Origin: Porphyromonas uenonis 60-3
Lineage (GTDB): Bacteria; Bacteroidota; Bacteroidia; Bacteroidales; Porphyromonadaceae
Reading direction: 5' to 3'
DNA: 64,000 bases
Assembly (NCBI RefSeq): GCF_000174775.1
Contig: NZ_ACLR01000034.1
Coordinates: 1-64,000, forward strand
Part shown: one piece after another, positions 26,940 to 35,760 of the stretch
How positions within the stretch are numbered: the first letter of the stretch is position 1
Layout: each line of letters opens with the position of its first letter
Translations under genes and position numbers: made by a program
The notes under the pieces: generated by a model
Seen by the model: only the letters and a program-made list of their open reading frames with translations
The model's database searches: none
What the model was told of the DNA's origin: nothing

Positions 26940-26998
26940 GGGGCTTTGGCTGTTGGCTAGAAGCCTTAGTGCTTCTAGTGCCTCTAGAGGAGGACTCC

Positions 26999-27046
26999 CT
27001 CTAACCTCTAATCTCTAGCCTCTAACCTCTAATTTCGTACCTTAGC
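26999..27046 (+). promoter_or_regulatory. heptad-array promoter H2 (five 7-bp units plus -7 box)
   Basis: Five exact in-phase heptads (CTCTAAC, CTCTAAT, CTCTAGC, CTCTAAC, CTCTAAT) at 26999-27033, the spacer TTCG, and TACCTTAGC at 27038-27046. The box ends 3 nt before the first possible ATG (27050). Transcription would therefore start at or past that ATG, favouring the in-frame ATG at 27065 or a leaderless message. Confidence 0.7.
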
Positions 27047-27049
27047 GAC

Positions 27050-28027
27050 ATGAATAGCTCTCAAATGGATGAGATACGTCGTGATCCGACTCGCTGGAGG
27101 AGGCTACTACGCTACATTACGTGGTCGCTGTGGGGCGCAGTCCTCGTGGGCATCGTCTACTACTTTGTCGTAGTCTATCGAGCTCCACAGGCTGAGCCAG
27201 ATCATGCACACGTCACCCCTCAGACGGAGTGGCGTGATGTGCCTATCGCTGAGGTGGGTGCGGGTGAGGAGTATCAGATCTTGGAGCAGTATGCCGATCT
27301 CTACCTTCTAGAGTATGTGCTCCTGTATGATCCGCTCTGCTCTTGGGCTGACTTAGATGACGAGGACGACGATGAGGACGATGAGGAGGAGCTCGTTCAG
27401 ACGAGACAGAGAGGCTCCTCGAGCGTATCTCACGGTGAGTCACAGGAGCACTATGACCAGTCTGAGCGACTACCGGGCATTGTCTCGGACTGGGATCATC
27501 TCTTTCAGAGGTATGGCAGTAAGTATGGCTGGGATTGGTTTGTCCTAGCAGCGATAGCTTATCAGGAGTCTAAGTTCCGTACGGAGGTTGTCAGCCAGGG
27601 TGGCGCTACGGGACTGATGGGCATCATGCCAGCTACGGGGCGACGCTACGGCTACAGTCGTGCGAAGCTTAAACATGCCGAGAGTTCTATCCGTGTGGCC
27701 TGCATGGCGCTACAAGACTTCGGTCGCTCCTTCGCTCATATCACCGATTCGGAGCAACGCATGAAGTTTACCCTTGCCTCTTATAACTCGGGCAGTGCGC
27801 ATGTCCTTGATGCGCGTCGGCTGGCTGAGAATGCGGGCTTGGATCCTGATCGCTGGGATGACTCTGTGGAGATCTTTATGGCTCGTCTGAGCGAACCGAA
27901 GTATTACAACGATCCACTCGTCCAGCATGGTCGTGCGAACGGGGATCACACGGTGCGCTACGTGACGGAGGTCTTCAGCCGGGCGCAATCCTATAAATCG
28001 AAAGTGCAATATGCTACAACTAAATAA
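27050..28027 (+). CDS. Membrane-anchored lytic transglycosylase (SLT domain)
   Basis: Cleaves glycan strands of peptidoglycan. The 325-residue product has one N-terminal membrane helix (about 20-45), an acidic low-complexity linker (LDDEDDDEDDEEEL, about 101-115), and an SLT domain with AIAYQESKFR (catalytic Glu), GLMGIMPATGRRYG and TLASYNSGSAHVLDA. The layout resembles MltF C-terminal domains. The true start may be Met6 (27065), given the promoter position. Its end overlaps the ABC-F gene by 17 nt, the first of three tight junctions. Confidence 0.88.
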   Translation: MNSSQMDEIRRDPTRWRRLLRYITWSLWGAVLVGIVYYFVVVYRAPQAEPDHAHVTPQTEWRDVPIAEVGAGEEYQILEQYADLYLLEYVLLYDPLCSWADLDDEDDDEDDEEELVQTRQRGSSSVSHGESQEHYDQSERLPGIVSDWDHLFQRYGSKYGWDWFVLAAIAYQESKFRTEVVSQGGATGLMGIMPATGRRYGYSRAKLKHAESSIRVACMALQDFGRSFAHITDSEQRMKFTLASYNSGSAHVLDARRLAENAGLDPDRWDDSVEIFMARLSEPKYYNDPLVQHGRANGDHTVRYVTEVFSRAQSYKSKVQYATTK

Positions 28028-29912
28028 TGTCTCTCTAAGCTTTGGCAATAGGGTCCTCTTTACGGACATTTCGCTCTCGCTCCTAGAGGGTGACAAGGTG
28101 GGACTCGTTGGGGTCAATGGGACGGGCAAGTCCTCGCTACTGCGTATCATCATGGGCGAGCTAGAGCCAGACAGTGGGACGATCACTCGGCGCAATGGGC
28201 TGCGCATCGGTTATCTATCTCAGCAGCACCGCTTTGCAGAGGGTGTGCGGGTGATCGATGCGGTCTTTTCGCCACATGATCCTACGGCACACCTCGTGGG
28301 TGCCTGGCAGAGTGCTGTGGAGCGTGGCGATGCGGAGGCGCAGGAGCGACTTTTACCCGACATGGATCGTCTCTCGGCGTGGCAATATGAGCAGGAGGCG
28401 ACGGCTATACTGCATGCGCTCCGTATCACCGATGTGGAGCGTCCTATGGAGCTCCTCTCAGGTGGGGAGGTCAAGCGGGTAGCACTCGCTGGGGTCTTGC
28501 TCCAGCAACCAGATCTTCTGATCCTCGATGAGCCGACGAACCACCTGGACCTGGAGGTGATCGAGTGGCTCGAGGGTTACCTCTCACGCTCACGGCTAAC
28601 GCTCTTATTGGTGACCCACGACCGCTACTTCCTCGATCATATCTGTACCCGTATCGTGGAGATGGATCAACAGCAGCTCTACAGCTATGAAGGCAACTAT
28701 GAGACCTTCCTCACCAAGCGTCAGGAGCGTCTAGAGCAGATGGCGCAAACGAGTGACCGACTGGCCAATATCTATCGACAGGAATTGGTCTGGATGCGCG
28801 CTACGCCACAAGCACGAGGAGGCAAGCAACGAGCTCGCAAGGAGCACTTTGCGGAGCTCTCGTCTGAGCTGTCCAAGGCGCGGCAGATACTGCGTGAGCA
28901 GACGACTATCGAGCCACTTCACTCGTCCGTTCGCCTAGGCAAGCAGGTGATCGAGCTGGAGGGTGTCTCCAAGAGCTTTGAGGAGTCAAAGCCTCTGGTC
29001 CGATACTTTGACTATATCTTCTCACGCAGAGATCGTGTCGGCATCGTCGGCCCCAACGGTTGTGGCAAGACGACCCTGCTGAAGATGATCATTGGCGAGC
29101 TAGAGCCAGACAGCGGGTCGGTACTTATCGGCGAGACGGTGCAGTTTGGCTACTTTGGGCAGAAGTTGCCGAGCTACGCCCCCGACAAGCGAGTGATCGA
29201 CATAATCTCCGACATAGCCAGTCACATTACGGATCCCGTGACAGGGCAGTCGGTCTCGGCGACACAACTACTGCAAAGGTTCCTCTTCACCAGTGATCGC
29301 ATCTACACGCCTGTGTCACTACTCAGTGGCGGTGAGCTCAGACGTCTCTATCTCTGCACCGTGCTGATGGCTAGCCCGAACCTGCTCATACTCGATGAGC
29401 CGACGAATGATCTGGACATTACGACGCTGGGCGTGCTGGAGAGCTACCTTAGCTCTTTCGAGGGAGTCCTTATTATTGTCACGCACGATCGCTACTTCCT
29501 GGACAAGCTCGTGGAGCACCTTTTCGTTTTCGAGAAGGGAGGGCACATTCGAGACTTCCCTGGCAACTTTACCCAATATCGTCTGCAGCAGGAAGCGGAG
29601 GTGCAACAAGCGACTGAACAGGCTGCGACACGGGAGTCCAAAAGCGCTGCGCCCGTAGCCAGTCAGGCGACTCGTCAAGGTAACCGCAAGAAGCGACGCA
29701 GCTATCGTGAGGAGCAAGAGTTTCAGCAGCTGGAGCAACAGATCCCGCAGCTCGAGGGACGCATTGCGGAGCTAGAGCGGCGGATGTCTTCGGGGAGCCT
29801 TTCCAATGAAGAGTTGATCAAGGCAGGAGAGGAGATTGCTGAGGCGCAGCAAGAGATGGAGCAAGCGTCTGAGCGTTGGTTTGAACTAGCTGCTATCGAA
29901 GAGGAAGCATGA
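28011..29912 (+). CDS. ABC-F family ATPase
   Basis: Soluble ABC protein with two ATPase domains and no membrane part; ABC-F proteins act on ribosomes (Uup/EttA-like translation factors or antibiotic protection). The 633-residue protein has Walker A motifs GVNGTGKSSLL and GPNGCGKTTLLK, signatures LLSGGEVKRVALA and LLSGGELRRLYLC, Walker B segments LLILDEPTNHLD and LLILDEPTNDLD, the ABC-F linker between domains (about 235-300), and a C-terminal coiled coil (about 560-633) as in Uup. A housekeeping Uup-like role is more likely than drug resistance. Confidence 0.92.
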   Translation: MLQLNNVSLSFGNRVLFTDISLSLLEGDKVGLVGVNGTGKSSLLRIIMGELEPDSGTITRRNGLRIGYLSQQHRFAEGVRVIDAVFSPHDPTAHLVGAWQSAVERGDAEAQERLLPDMDRLSAWQYEQEATAILHALRITDVERPMELLSGGEVKRVALAGVLLQQPDLLILDEPTNHLDLEVIEWLEGYLSRSRLTLLLVTHDRYFLDHICTRIVEMDQQQLYSYEGNYETFLTKRQERLEQMAQTSDRLANIYRQELVWMRATPQARGGKQRARKEHFAELSSELSKARQILREQTTIEPLHSSVRLGKQVIELEGVSKSFEESKPLVRYFDYIFSRRDRVGIVGPNGCGKTTLLKMIIGELEPDSGSVLIGETVQFGYFGQKLPSYAPDKRVIDIISDIASHITDPVTGQSVSATQLLQRFLFTSDRIYTPVSLLSGGELRRLYLCTVLMASPNLLILDEPTNDLDITTLGVLESYLSSFEGVLIIVTHDRYFLDKLVEHLFVFEKGGHIRDFPGNFTQYRLQQEAEVQQATEQAATRESKSAAPVASQATRQGNRKKRRSYREEQEFQQLEQQIPQLEGRIAELERRMSSGSLSNEELIKAGEEIAEAQQEMEQASERWFELAAIEEEA

Positions 29913-31156
29913 GACTAAGACTACCCATCTGGCTGGCTCGCCAGCTTTACAGCCGAGAGAACCGTCGTCACAGCAAGGTCTACGCCTTGGTGCGCTTTGC
30001 GATCCCCGCCATTGCTCTGAGCCTAGCGGTCATGCTCCTCGGCATTGCGATCATGGACGGCTTTCAGTACAGCGTCCGCGACACGGTGCGTCTCGTGACA
30101 GGCGACGTGATCCTCTGCGAGTATGGCAAGCAACCGATAGACCTAGACAATGTGATCACCCTGACACCTCAGATGACGCAGCGTATGAATGAGATGCCAG
30201 AGATAGTCTCCGTGCGTCCCGTCCGCACAGCCGTCGGCATGATCAAGACCGACAGCACCTATCAGGGAGTGGCCGTCACGGGAGTAGACGACTTCACATT
30301 CCTCGAGCCACTCTGCGCCTCGGGGAACTTGTCCGACACGACACTGGCGGAAGGGGCTAATCCGATCGTCCTGCCTAAAGCCTCTGCGCAAAAGCTGGGA
30401 CTAACGATCGGGGACAAGGTAGTCCTTTACTTTCTAGGAGATAAGGTGTCGGTGCGCTCCTTTACATTGATAGCGATACTGGAGCTGACCAATACGGCAC
30501 AGCCTCTCGCTTATGTGACCAATGACCTGCTAGGACGTGTGGGGGGCTGGCAGCCAAATCAGTACACACGCATTGAGATCCTTGCGAAGAACACGGACCG
30601 CTCGCTCCTAGATATGGAGACCTCGCTTTCAGATAAGCTAATTCAGTCGCTCTCGGAGCCAGGTGTCACGCATGAGACCTTAGGAATCTACACTGGCACT
30701 CAGATCAATGGTGGGGTCTATCAGTGGATTGACTCGCTACGACCGAATGTACAGATATTACTGGTGCTGATGGCACTTGTAGCGGCCTTTACGATGATCA
30801 ATGCGCTCCTGATCATTATTCTAGACTTGACGCAGACCATCGGCTTGCTCAAGGCGCTCGGCATGACCTACCGCTCGCTCACGACGATGAGTCTGGCGAT
30901 CGCTCTGCGCATCATCGTCTGGGGGATGCTCTGGGGCAATCTACTGGCGGGCATCATCATCTGGAGCCAGCATCAGTGGCAGTGGCTCACGCTCGACCCG
31001 AACATCTACTATATCTCGCACGTCGCCATGCGCATCCGCCCTATGGCGTGGATCGTGGTCAATGTGGCGACGCTTCTACTCTGCCTCATCCTCCTACTCC
31101 TTCCAGCACGTATCATCCAGCGCATCTCGCCGACGACGGCTCTTCGCTTCGAATAA
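29909..31156 (+). CDS. FtsX-like ABC permease (LolC/LolE type)
   Basis: The 415-residue membrane protein has an N-terminal helix (about 30-50), a large periplasmic MacB-like domain, and three C-terminal helices starting about 285 (QILLVLMALVAAFTMINALLIIILDLTQTIG). This is the plan of LolC/E-type permeases that extract lipoproteins from the inner membrane. The cognate LolD ATPase is not adjacent; the upstream ABC-F protein, coupled by a 4-nt overlap, is not of that type. The role in lipoprotein sorting is inferred. Confidence 0.85.
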   Translation: MRLRLPIWLARQLYSRENRRHSKVYALVRFAIPAIALSLAVMLLGIAIMDGFQYSVRDTVRLVTGDVILCEYGKQPIDLDNVITLTPQMTQRMNEMPEIVSVRPVRTAVGMIKTDSTYQGVAVTGVDDFTFLEPLCASGNLSDTTLAEGANPIVLPKASAQKLGLTIGDKVVLYFLGDKVSVRSFTLIAILELTNTAQPLAYVTNDLLGRVGGWQPNQYTRIEILAKNTDRSLLDMETSLSDKLIQSLSEPGVTHETLGIYTGTQINGGVYQWIDSLRPNVQILLVLMALVAAFTMINALLIIILDLTQTIGLLKALGMTYRSLTTMSLAIALRIIVWGMLWGNLLAGIIIWSQHQWQWLTLDPNIYYISHVAMRIRPMAWIVVNVATLLLCLILLLLPARIIQRISPTTALRFE

Positions 31157-31165
31157 ATATTAGCT

Positions 31166-32080
31166 ATGCCCCAAGGATCTACCGCACCTCAAAGAGGAAG
31201 CTACATACAGACATTCTATCAAGAGATAAAAACTCTCTTGCTGGGCTTCAGTCAAGTGTTCCTTTTGCAAAGCCCTTTGTCGGGAGTATTGATCCTTGCG
31301 GGGCTTTTCTGCAACTCTTGGCAGCTAGCGCTCTTAGCGCTCTTGGGCTGTCTGGTCTCTAGGGCGGCAGCCTCGCTCTGGAGAGATACGAAGTCGGAGA
31401 TAGCTGATGGACTCTACGGCTTCAACGGCACCTTGGTCGGTATAGCCATCGGAGTTTACTGGGAGATCAGTTGGCTATCGCTACTCCTTCTAGTGATCGG
31501 AGCTGCGCTCTCCACCTGGTTGGCGCGAGCCTTCCGCCGGCATGCTCAGTTGCCAGGGCTGACAGCCCCCTTTATCATTGCGGTGTGGGTGTTGCTACTC
31601 GTGAGCCTGCTAGCTCCGCAAGGGGTGGGTCTGATCGACTCGGTGACGAAGCTGGAGGAAGGACAGCCACTGTGGAGAACGCTTGGGGTGGCGCTCGGGG
31701 ATAGTGTCGGGCAGGTAATGTTTCAGGCGAATGTCTTGACCGGACTCCTCTTCTTCCTGGCGATCGCGTGGGAGTCACGTCGCAAAGCGCTCTACGCCTT
31801 GCTGGGAGCGCTCGTTCCGATGCTGGTGATCCCCTTTGTCCCTGAGGCAGTGTGGCGCGAAGGCTTGCTAGGCTACAACGCAGTGCTCTGTGCCATCTAC
31901 TGGGCAGGGAGTGGCGAGCGTCGCTTGCTCTACGCGCTGCTGTCCGTGGTGCTCTCGGTGCTCCTTGAGTTACTCGCTCTGTACACTGGTCTGATCCCGC
32001 TGACGGCACCTTTCGTCCTATCCGTATGGGGGGTGGTGCAAGCTCAGCGATGGGGTAAAGGCAGGGCTGACGCATTATAA
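31166..32080 (+). CDS. Urea transporter family protein (UT/PF03253)
   Basis: Predicted inner-membrane urea channel. The 304-residue protein is made of two similar halves of five hydrophobic helices each, with the family signatures GLYGFNGTLVGIA and LPGLTAPFIIAVW in the first half and LLGYNAVLCAIYW plus GLIPLTAPFVLSVW in the second. No urease gene is visible in the window. It follows the permease by 9 nt and is probably co-transcribed. A role in uptake of urea as nitrogen source, or in export, is speculative. Confidence 0.85.
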   Translation: MPQGSTAPQRGSYIQTFYQEIKTLLLGFSQVFLLQSPLSGVLILAGLFCNSWQLALLALLGCLVSRAAASLWRDTKSEIADGLYGFNGTLVGIAIGVYWEISWLSLLLLVIGAALSTWLARAFRRHAQLPGLTAPFIIAVWVLLLVSLLAPQGVGLIDSVTKLEEGQPLWRTLGVALGDSVGQVMFQANVLTGLLFFLAIAWESRRKALYALLGALVPMLVIPFVPEAVWREGLLGYNAVLCAIYWAGSGERRLLYALLSVVLSVLLELLALYTGLIPLTAPFVLSVWGVVQAQRWGKGRADAL

Positions 32081-32186
32081 TTGCTCCGTTAGGAGCTACA
32101 CATTAGCGACAAGCGAGATTTGGATGAATTCGTTATATAGTATTGCTGTCCGACTACTCGACTTCGACCAATCTACAGTTTTCTTC

Positions 32187-32296
32187 GTAGGAAACTCTAG
32201 TTTCATACCTAGGAAACTTTAGTTTCATACCTAGGAAACTTTAGTTTCATACCTAGGAAACTTTAGTTTCATGCCTAGGAAACTTTTGTTTCACCC
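32187..32296. repeat. 22-bp tandem palindromic array (five units)
   Basis: Five 22-bp units, three nearly identical, each with TAGGAAAC, TTT, AGTTTC, so each carries a GAAACT/AGTTTC palindrome. The outer units are degenerate (CTCTAG in the first, CTTTTG in the last). The array sits between the urea transporter and gapA. Flanking sequence (32081-32186, 32297-32410) shows no gene. Confidence 0.85.
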
Positions 32297-32412
32297 AAGT
32301 GGTACTGATAGTTAGCTCATTTCTGAAGAACGATCTACCCGATGCCCCCTCAAAAAGCTTTCACTGGACAGCAATAACTATATACATAATGCGTCACCCC
32401 TGGGGGTAAAGG

Positions 32413-32444
32413 TTGCACCGCAAACATTTAATGCTTAACTTTGT
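32413..32444 (+). promoter_or_regulatory. gapA promoter
   Basis: TTG at 32413-32415, a 20-nt spacer and TAACTTTGT at 32436-32444: a consensus Bacteroidetes promoter about 90 nt upstream of gapA. Confidence 0.8.
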
Positions 32445-32514
32445 ACGAGTAATAGGAGTGCTTCCTCTCGGGGGAGCTTATCCGCTTTTGTGCAAACGCT
32501 TGCATACACATTAA

Positions 32515-33537
<1,023 letters not shown>

Positions 33538-33579
33538 TCACGCTAAGACCAACGAAGAGTTTTCACTCTAAAACAATCA

Positions 33580-33650
33580 GACGCAAGACGCAGACGGTAG
33601 GAGGAGCATGAAGTCCTTTCCTACCTCTGTGACTTGCGTCTCGCTTTTTC
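33580..33650 (+). terminator. gapA terminator
   Basis: GACGCAAG (33580-33587) pairs with CTTGCGTC (33633-33640), with an inner GGTAGGA/TCCTACC stem, followed by GCTTTTTCC. Confidence 0.85.
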
Positions 33651-33731
33651 CTTTGGGGCGTATCACGAGCCGTGGCTGAGCAGCTTTTGCGGCAGTGATA
33701 CCTTCCGTTACTCATATAAGATGATAAGCTG

Positions 33732-35042
33732 ATGGACTTTTACGAACTAGATCTAGAGGATGAGGTCCTCGACGGACTGGATGCGATGAACTTTGTAGAG
33801 ACCTCTCCCATCCAGTCGGAGACGATTCCCCCGCTCCTGGAGGGGCGAGACGTCATCGGCTGCGCACAGACTGGCTCGGGCAAGACGGCAGCTTATCTGC
33901 TTCCCTTCCTCAACAAGGTAGCACGCCAAGAGCTACCCAAGGAGCATCTCGGGGCCGTCGTCATGGCGCCCACACGAGAGCTCGCCAAGCAGATCGATCA
34001 GGAGGTCGAGGGCTTCGGCTATTACGTCTCGGTCTCTACGCTAGCCATCTACGGTGGCACTGACGGCATCGCCTGGGAGCAGCAAAGACGAGGCATGGCG
34101 CTTGGCGCAGACATCGTCATCGCTACCCCTGGCCGACTCCTCTCTATGCTACGCCTCGGAGCGTGTGACCTATCGCATGTGCAGTACTTCGTGCTAGACG
34201 AGGCGGATCGCATGCTCGACATGGGCTTTTACGAAGATATCATGGAGATCTACAAGGCGCTGCCCGAGGATTGCCAGCATGTGATGTTTTCCGCCACGAT
34301 GCCCAAGGAGATTCTGAAGCTCTCGGAGAGCATCCTCGTTGATCCTGTCCTCGTCGAGCTGGCTGTGGCAAAGCCCCCTAAGTCGATCATGCAGACTGCG
34401 TACATCTGCTATGACGCACAGAAGCTACCGATCATCCGATCCCTCTTTGCAAATCCCGAGTCCGAGGTGTCACGCACCATCATCTTTGCGGGAACTAAGG
34501 CGACCGTCCACGCACTTGCTCAGACACTTACCAGAGACGGCTTGCCAGTCGCTGAGATGCACTCAGACCTGTCGCAAGAGCGCCGTGAGGAGGTCCTAAG
34601 AGACTTCCGCATGGGACGCATCAAAGTGCTCGTAGCCACCGACATCGTGGCGCGCGGTATCGACATTGACGACATTGCCGTCGTGATCAATTATGAGGTG
34701 CCACACGACTTTGAGGACTACGTTCACCGCATCGGTCGTACCGCACGTGGCGCCGATGGCAAGGGCTTGGCGATCACGCTCGTTTCGCCCAGTGATCAGC
34801 AAGACTTCGCACGCTTGGAGCAGTTCCTCGAGCAGGAGATCTACCGCATCCCGCTAGACCCCTCTCTAGGTGAGGCTCCTACCTACGCTCCCAACGAACG
34901 CACTCATAGTCGTGGCTCCTCTAGAGGCAAAGGTAACGGCCGTGGCAGGTCACAAGGTAAAGGGCGTGGCAAGTCTCAAGGCAAAGGTCGCTCTTCACAG
35001 CGCAAAGGTCGCTCCAGCGGTCGCAAGGGTAGCAAGCAATAA
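33732..35042 (+). CDS. DEAD-box RNA helicase (RhlE-like)
   Basis: ATP-dependent RNA unwinding, probably in ribosome assembly or mRNA decay. The 436-residue protein has the motifs in order: SPIQSETIPPLLEGRD (Q motif), AQTGSGKTAAY (I), PTRELAKQ (Ia), TPGRLLSML (Ib), VLDEADRMLDMG (II), FSATMP (III), IIFAGTKATVHAL (IV), ARGIDIDDIAVVINYE (V) and HRIGRTARG (VI). The last 45 residues are Arg/Gly/Lys/Ser-rich repeats (GKGRGKSQGKGR), a basic RNA-binding tail. A small phosphoesterase starts 7 nt downstream. Confidence 0.93.
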   Translation: MDFYELDLEDEVLDGLDAMNFVETSPIQSETIPPLLEGRDVIGCAQTGSGKTAAYLLPFLNKVARQELPKEHLGAVVMAPTRELAKQIDQEVEGFGYYVSVSTLAIYGGTDGIAWEQQRRGMALGADIVIATPGRLLSMLRLGACDLSHVQYFVLDEADRMLDMGFYEDIMEIYKALPEDCQHVMFSATMPKEILKLSESILVDPVLVELAVAKPPKSIMQTAYICYDAQKLPIIRSLFANPESEVSRTIIFAGTKATVHALAQTLTRDGLPVAEMHSDLSQERREEVLRDFRMGRIKVLVATDIVARGIDIDDIAVVINYEVPHDFEDYVHRIGRTARGADGKGLAITLVSPSDQQDFARLEQFLEQEIYRIPLDPSLGEAPTYAPNERTHSRGSSRGKGNGRGRSQGKGRGKSQGKGRSSQRKGRSSGRKGSKQ

Positions 35043-35049
35043 TCGCTCT

Positions 35050-35559
35050 ATGAAAGCGCAGCAGCGTATTGGCATCCTAAGCGATACGCACGGATACATC
35101 GATGATCAGATCTGCAAGGCGCTTGCCGAGTGTGATCTGATCTTTCATGCGGGAGATATCGGGTCGCCTCAGGTATTAGAGCGGTTGCAAGCCATTGCCC
35201 CCACGCTTGCTGTCTATGGCAACATTGACGATGCGGCGCTACATGCACAGCTCCCAGAGGTGGTTCACACAGAGGTGGCAGGCGTGGAGCTGGTCATGAC
35301 ACATATTGGTGGTTACCCAGGGCACTACGAGCGTATCTTCGCCCCTTATCTTACGCCGTGGCACGAGCATCCGATGATTACCATCTCGGGGCATAGTCAT
35401 ATCCTCAAGGTAATGCCCGACAAGTCCCGTCCAGGCTTGCTACATATCAACCCAGGGGCTGCAGGGCGTAGTGGGTGGCACCAGAGCCGTACGCTCATAC
35501 GTTTGCAAATCACCGCAGGGCGACCGCACAACCTAGAGGTCGTTGAGTGGCCCCGCTAG
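35050..35559 (+). CDS. YfcE/MJ0936-type metallophosphoesterase
   Basis: Small single-domain calcineurin-like phosphodiesterase of 169 residues. Metal-binding motifs are present: LSDTHGYIDD (motif I), HAGDIGS (II), VYGNIDD (III), MTHIGGYPG (IV) and ISGHSHI (V). The natural substrate of this family is uncertain. The start at 35050 (MKAQQRIG) follows the helicase stop by 7 nt; the frame stays open upstream but only inside the helicase tail. Confidence 0.9.
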   Translation: MKAQQRIGILSDTHGYIDDQICKALAECDLIFHAGDIGSPQVLERLQAIAPTLAVYGNIDDAALHAQLPEVVHTEVAGVELVMTHIGGYPGHYERIFAPYLTPWHEHPMITISGHSHILKVMPDKSRPGLLHINPGAAGRSGWHQSRTLIRLQITAGRPHNLEVVEWPR

Positions 35560-35707
35560 ACGGGTCGCCAGACCTTTCGTCCGTAGTATAGCTGGCTACG
35601 CATCTCAGTGAGCTAAACGACTTGTGAAGTGTAGAACGATTAGCTTTGAGAAGTTGCATTCATGGGTGGAATATACGTTTTGCAACCCAGTGACGATTAA
35701 GTTGTCG

Positions 35708-35716
35708 TACCTTTGT
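35708..35716 (+). promoter_or_regulatory. copper ATPase promoter -7 box
   Basis: TACCTTTGT matches TAnnTTTG, 45 nt before the ATG. The nearest TTTTG (35678-35682) is 25 nt upstream, longer than usual. A GAGAGAG...CTCTCTC hairpin (about 35721-35740) lies in the leader. Confidence 0.6.
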
Positions 35717-35760
35717 CTCAGAGAGAGAAATGACTCTCTCCGCTTTTATCTAAACTCATT

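Noticed and set aside
28011..29912. Antibiotic-resistance ABC-F protein
   Set aside because: The C-terminal coiled coil and the housekeeping-like operon fit a Uup-type factor, and there is no mobile context. Resistance cannot be excluded but is not supported.
32187..32296. CRISPR array
   Set aside because: The units are contiguous 22-bp repeats without unique spacers, and no cas genes are present.
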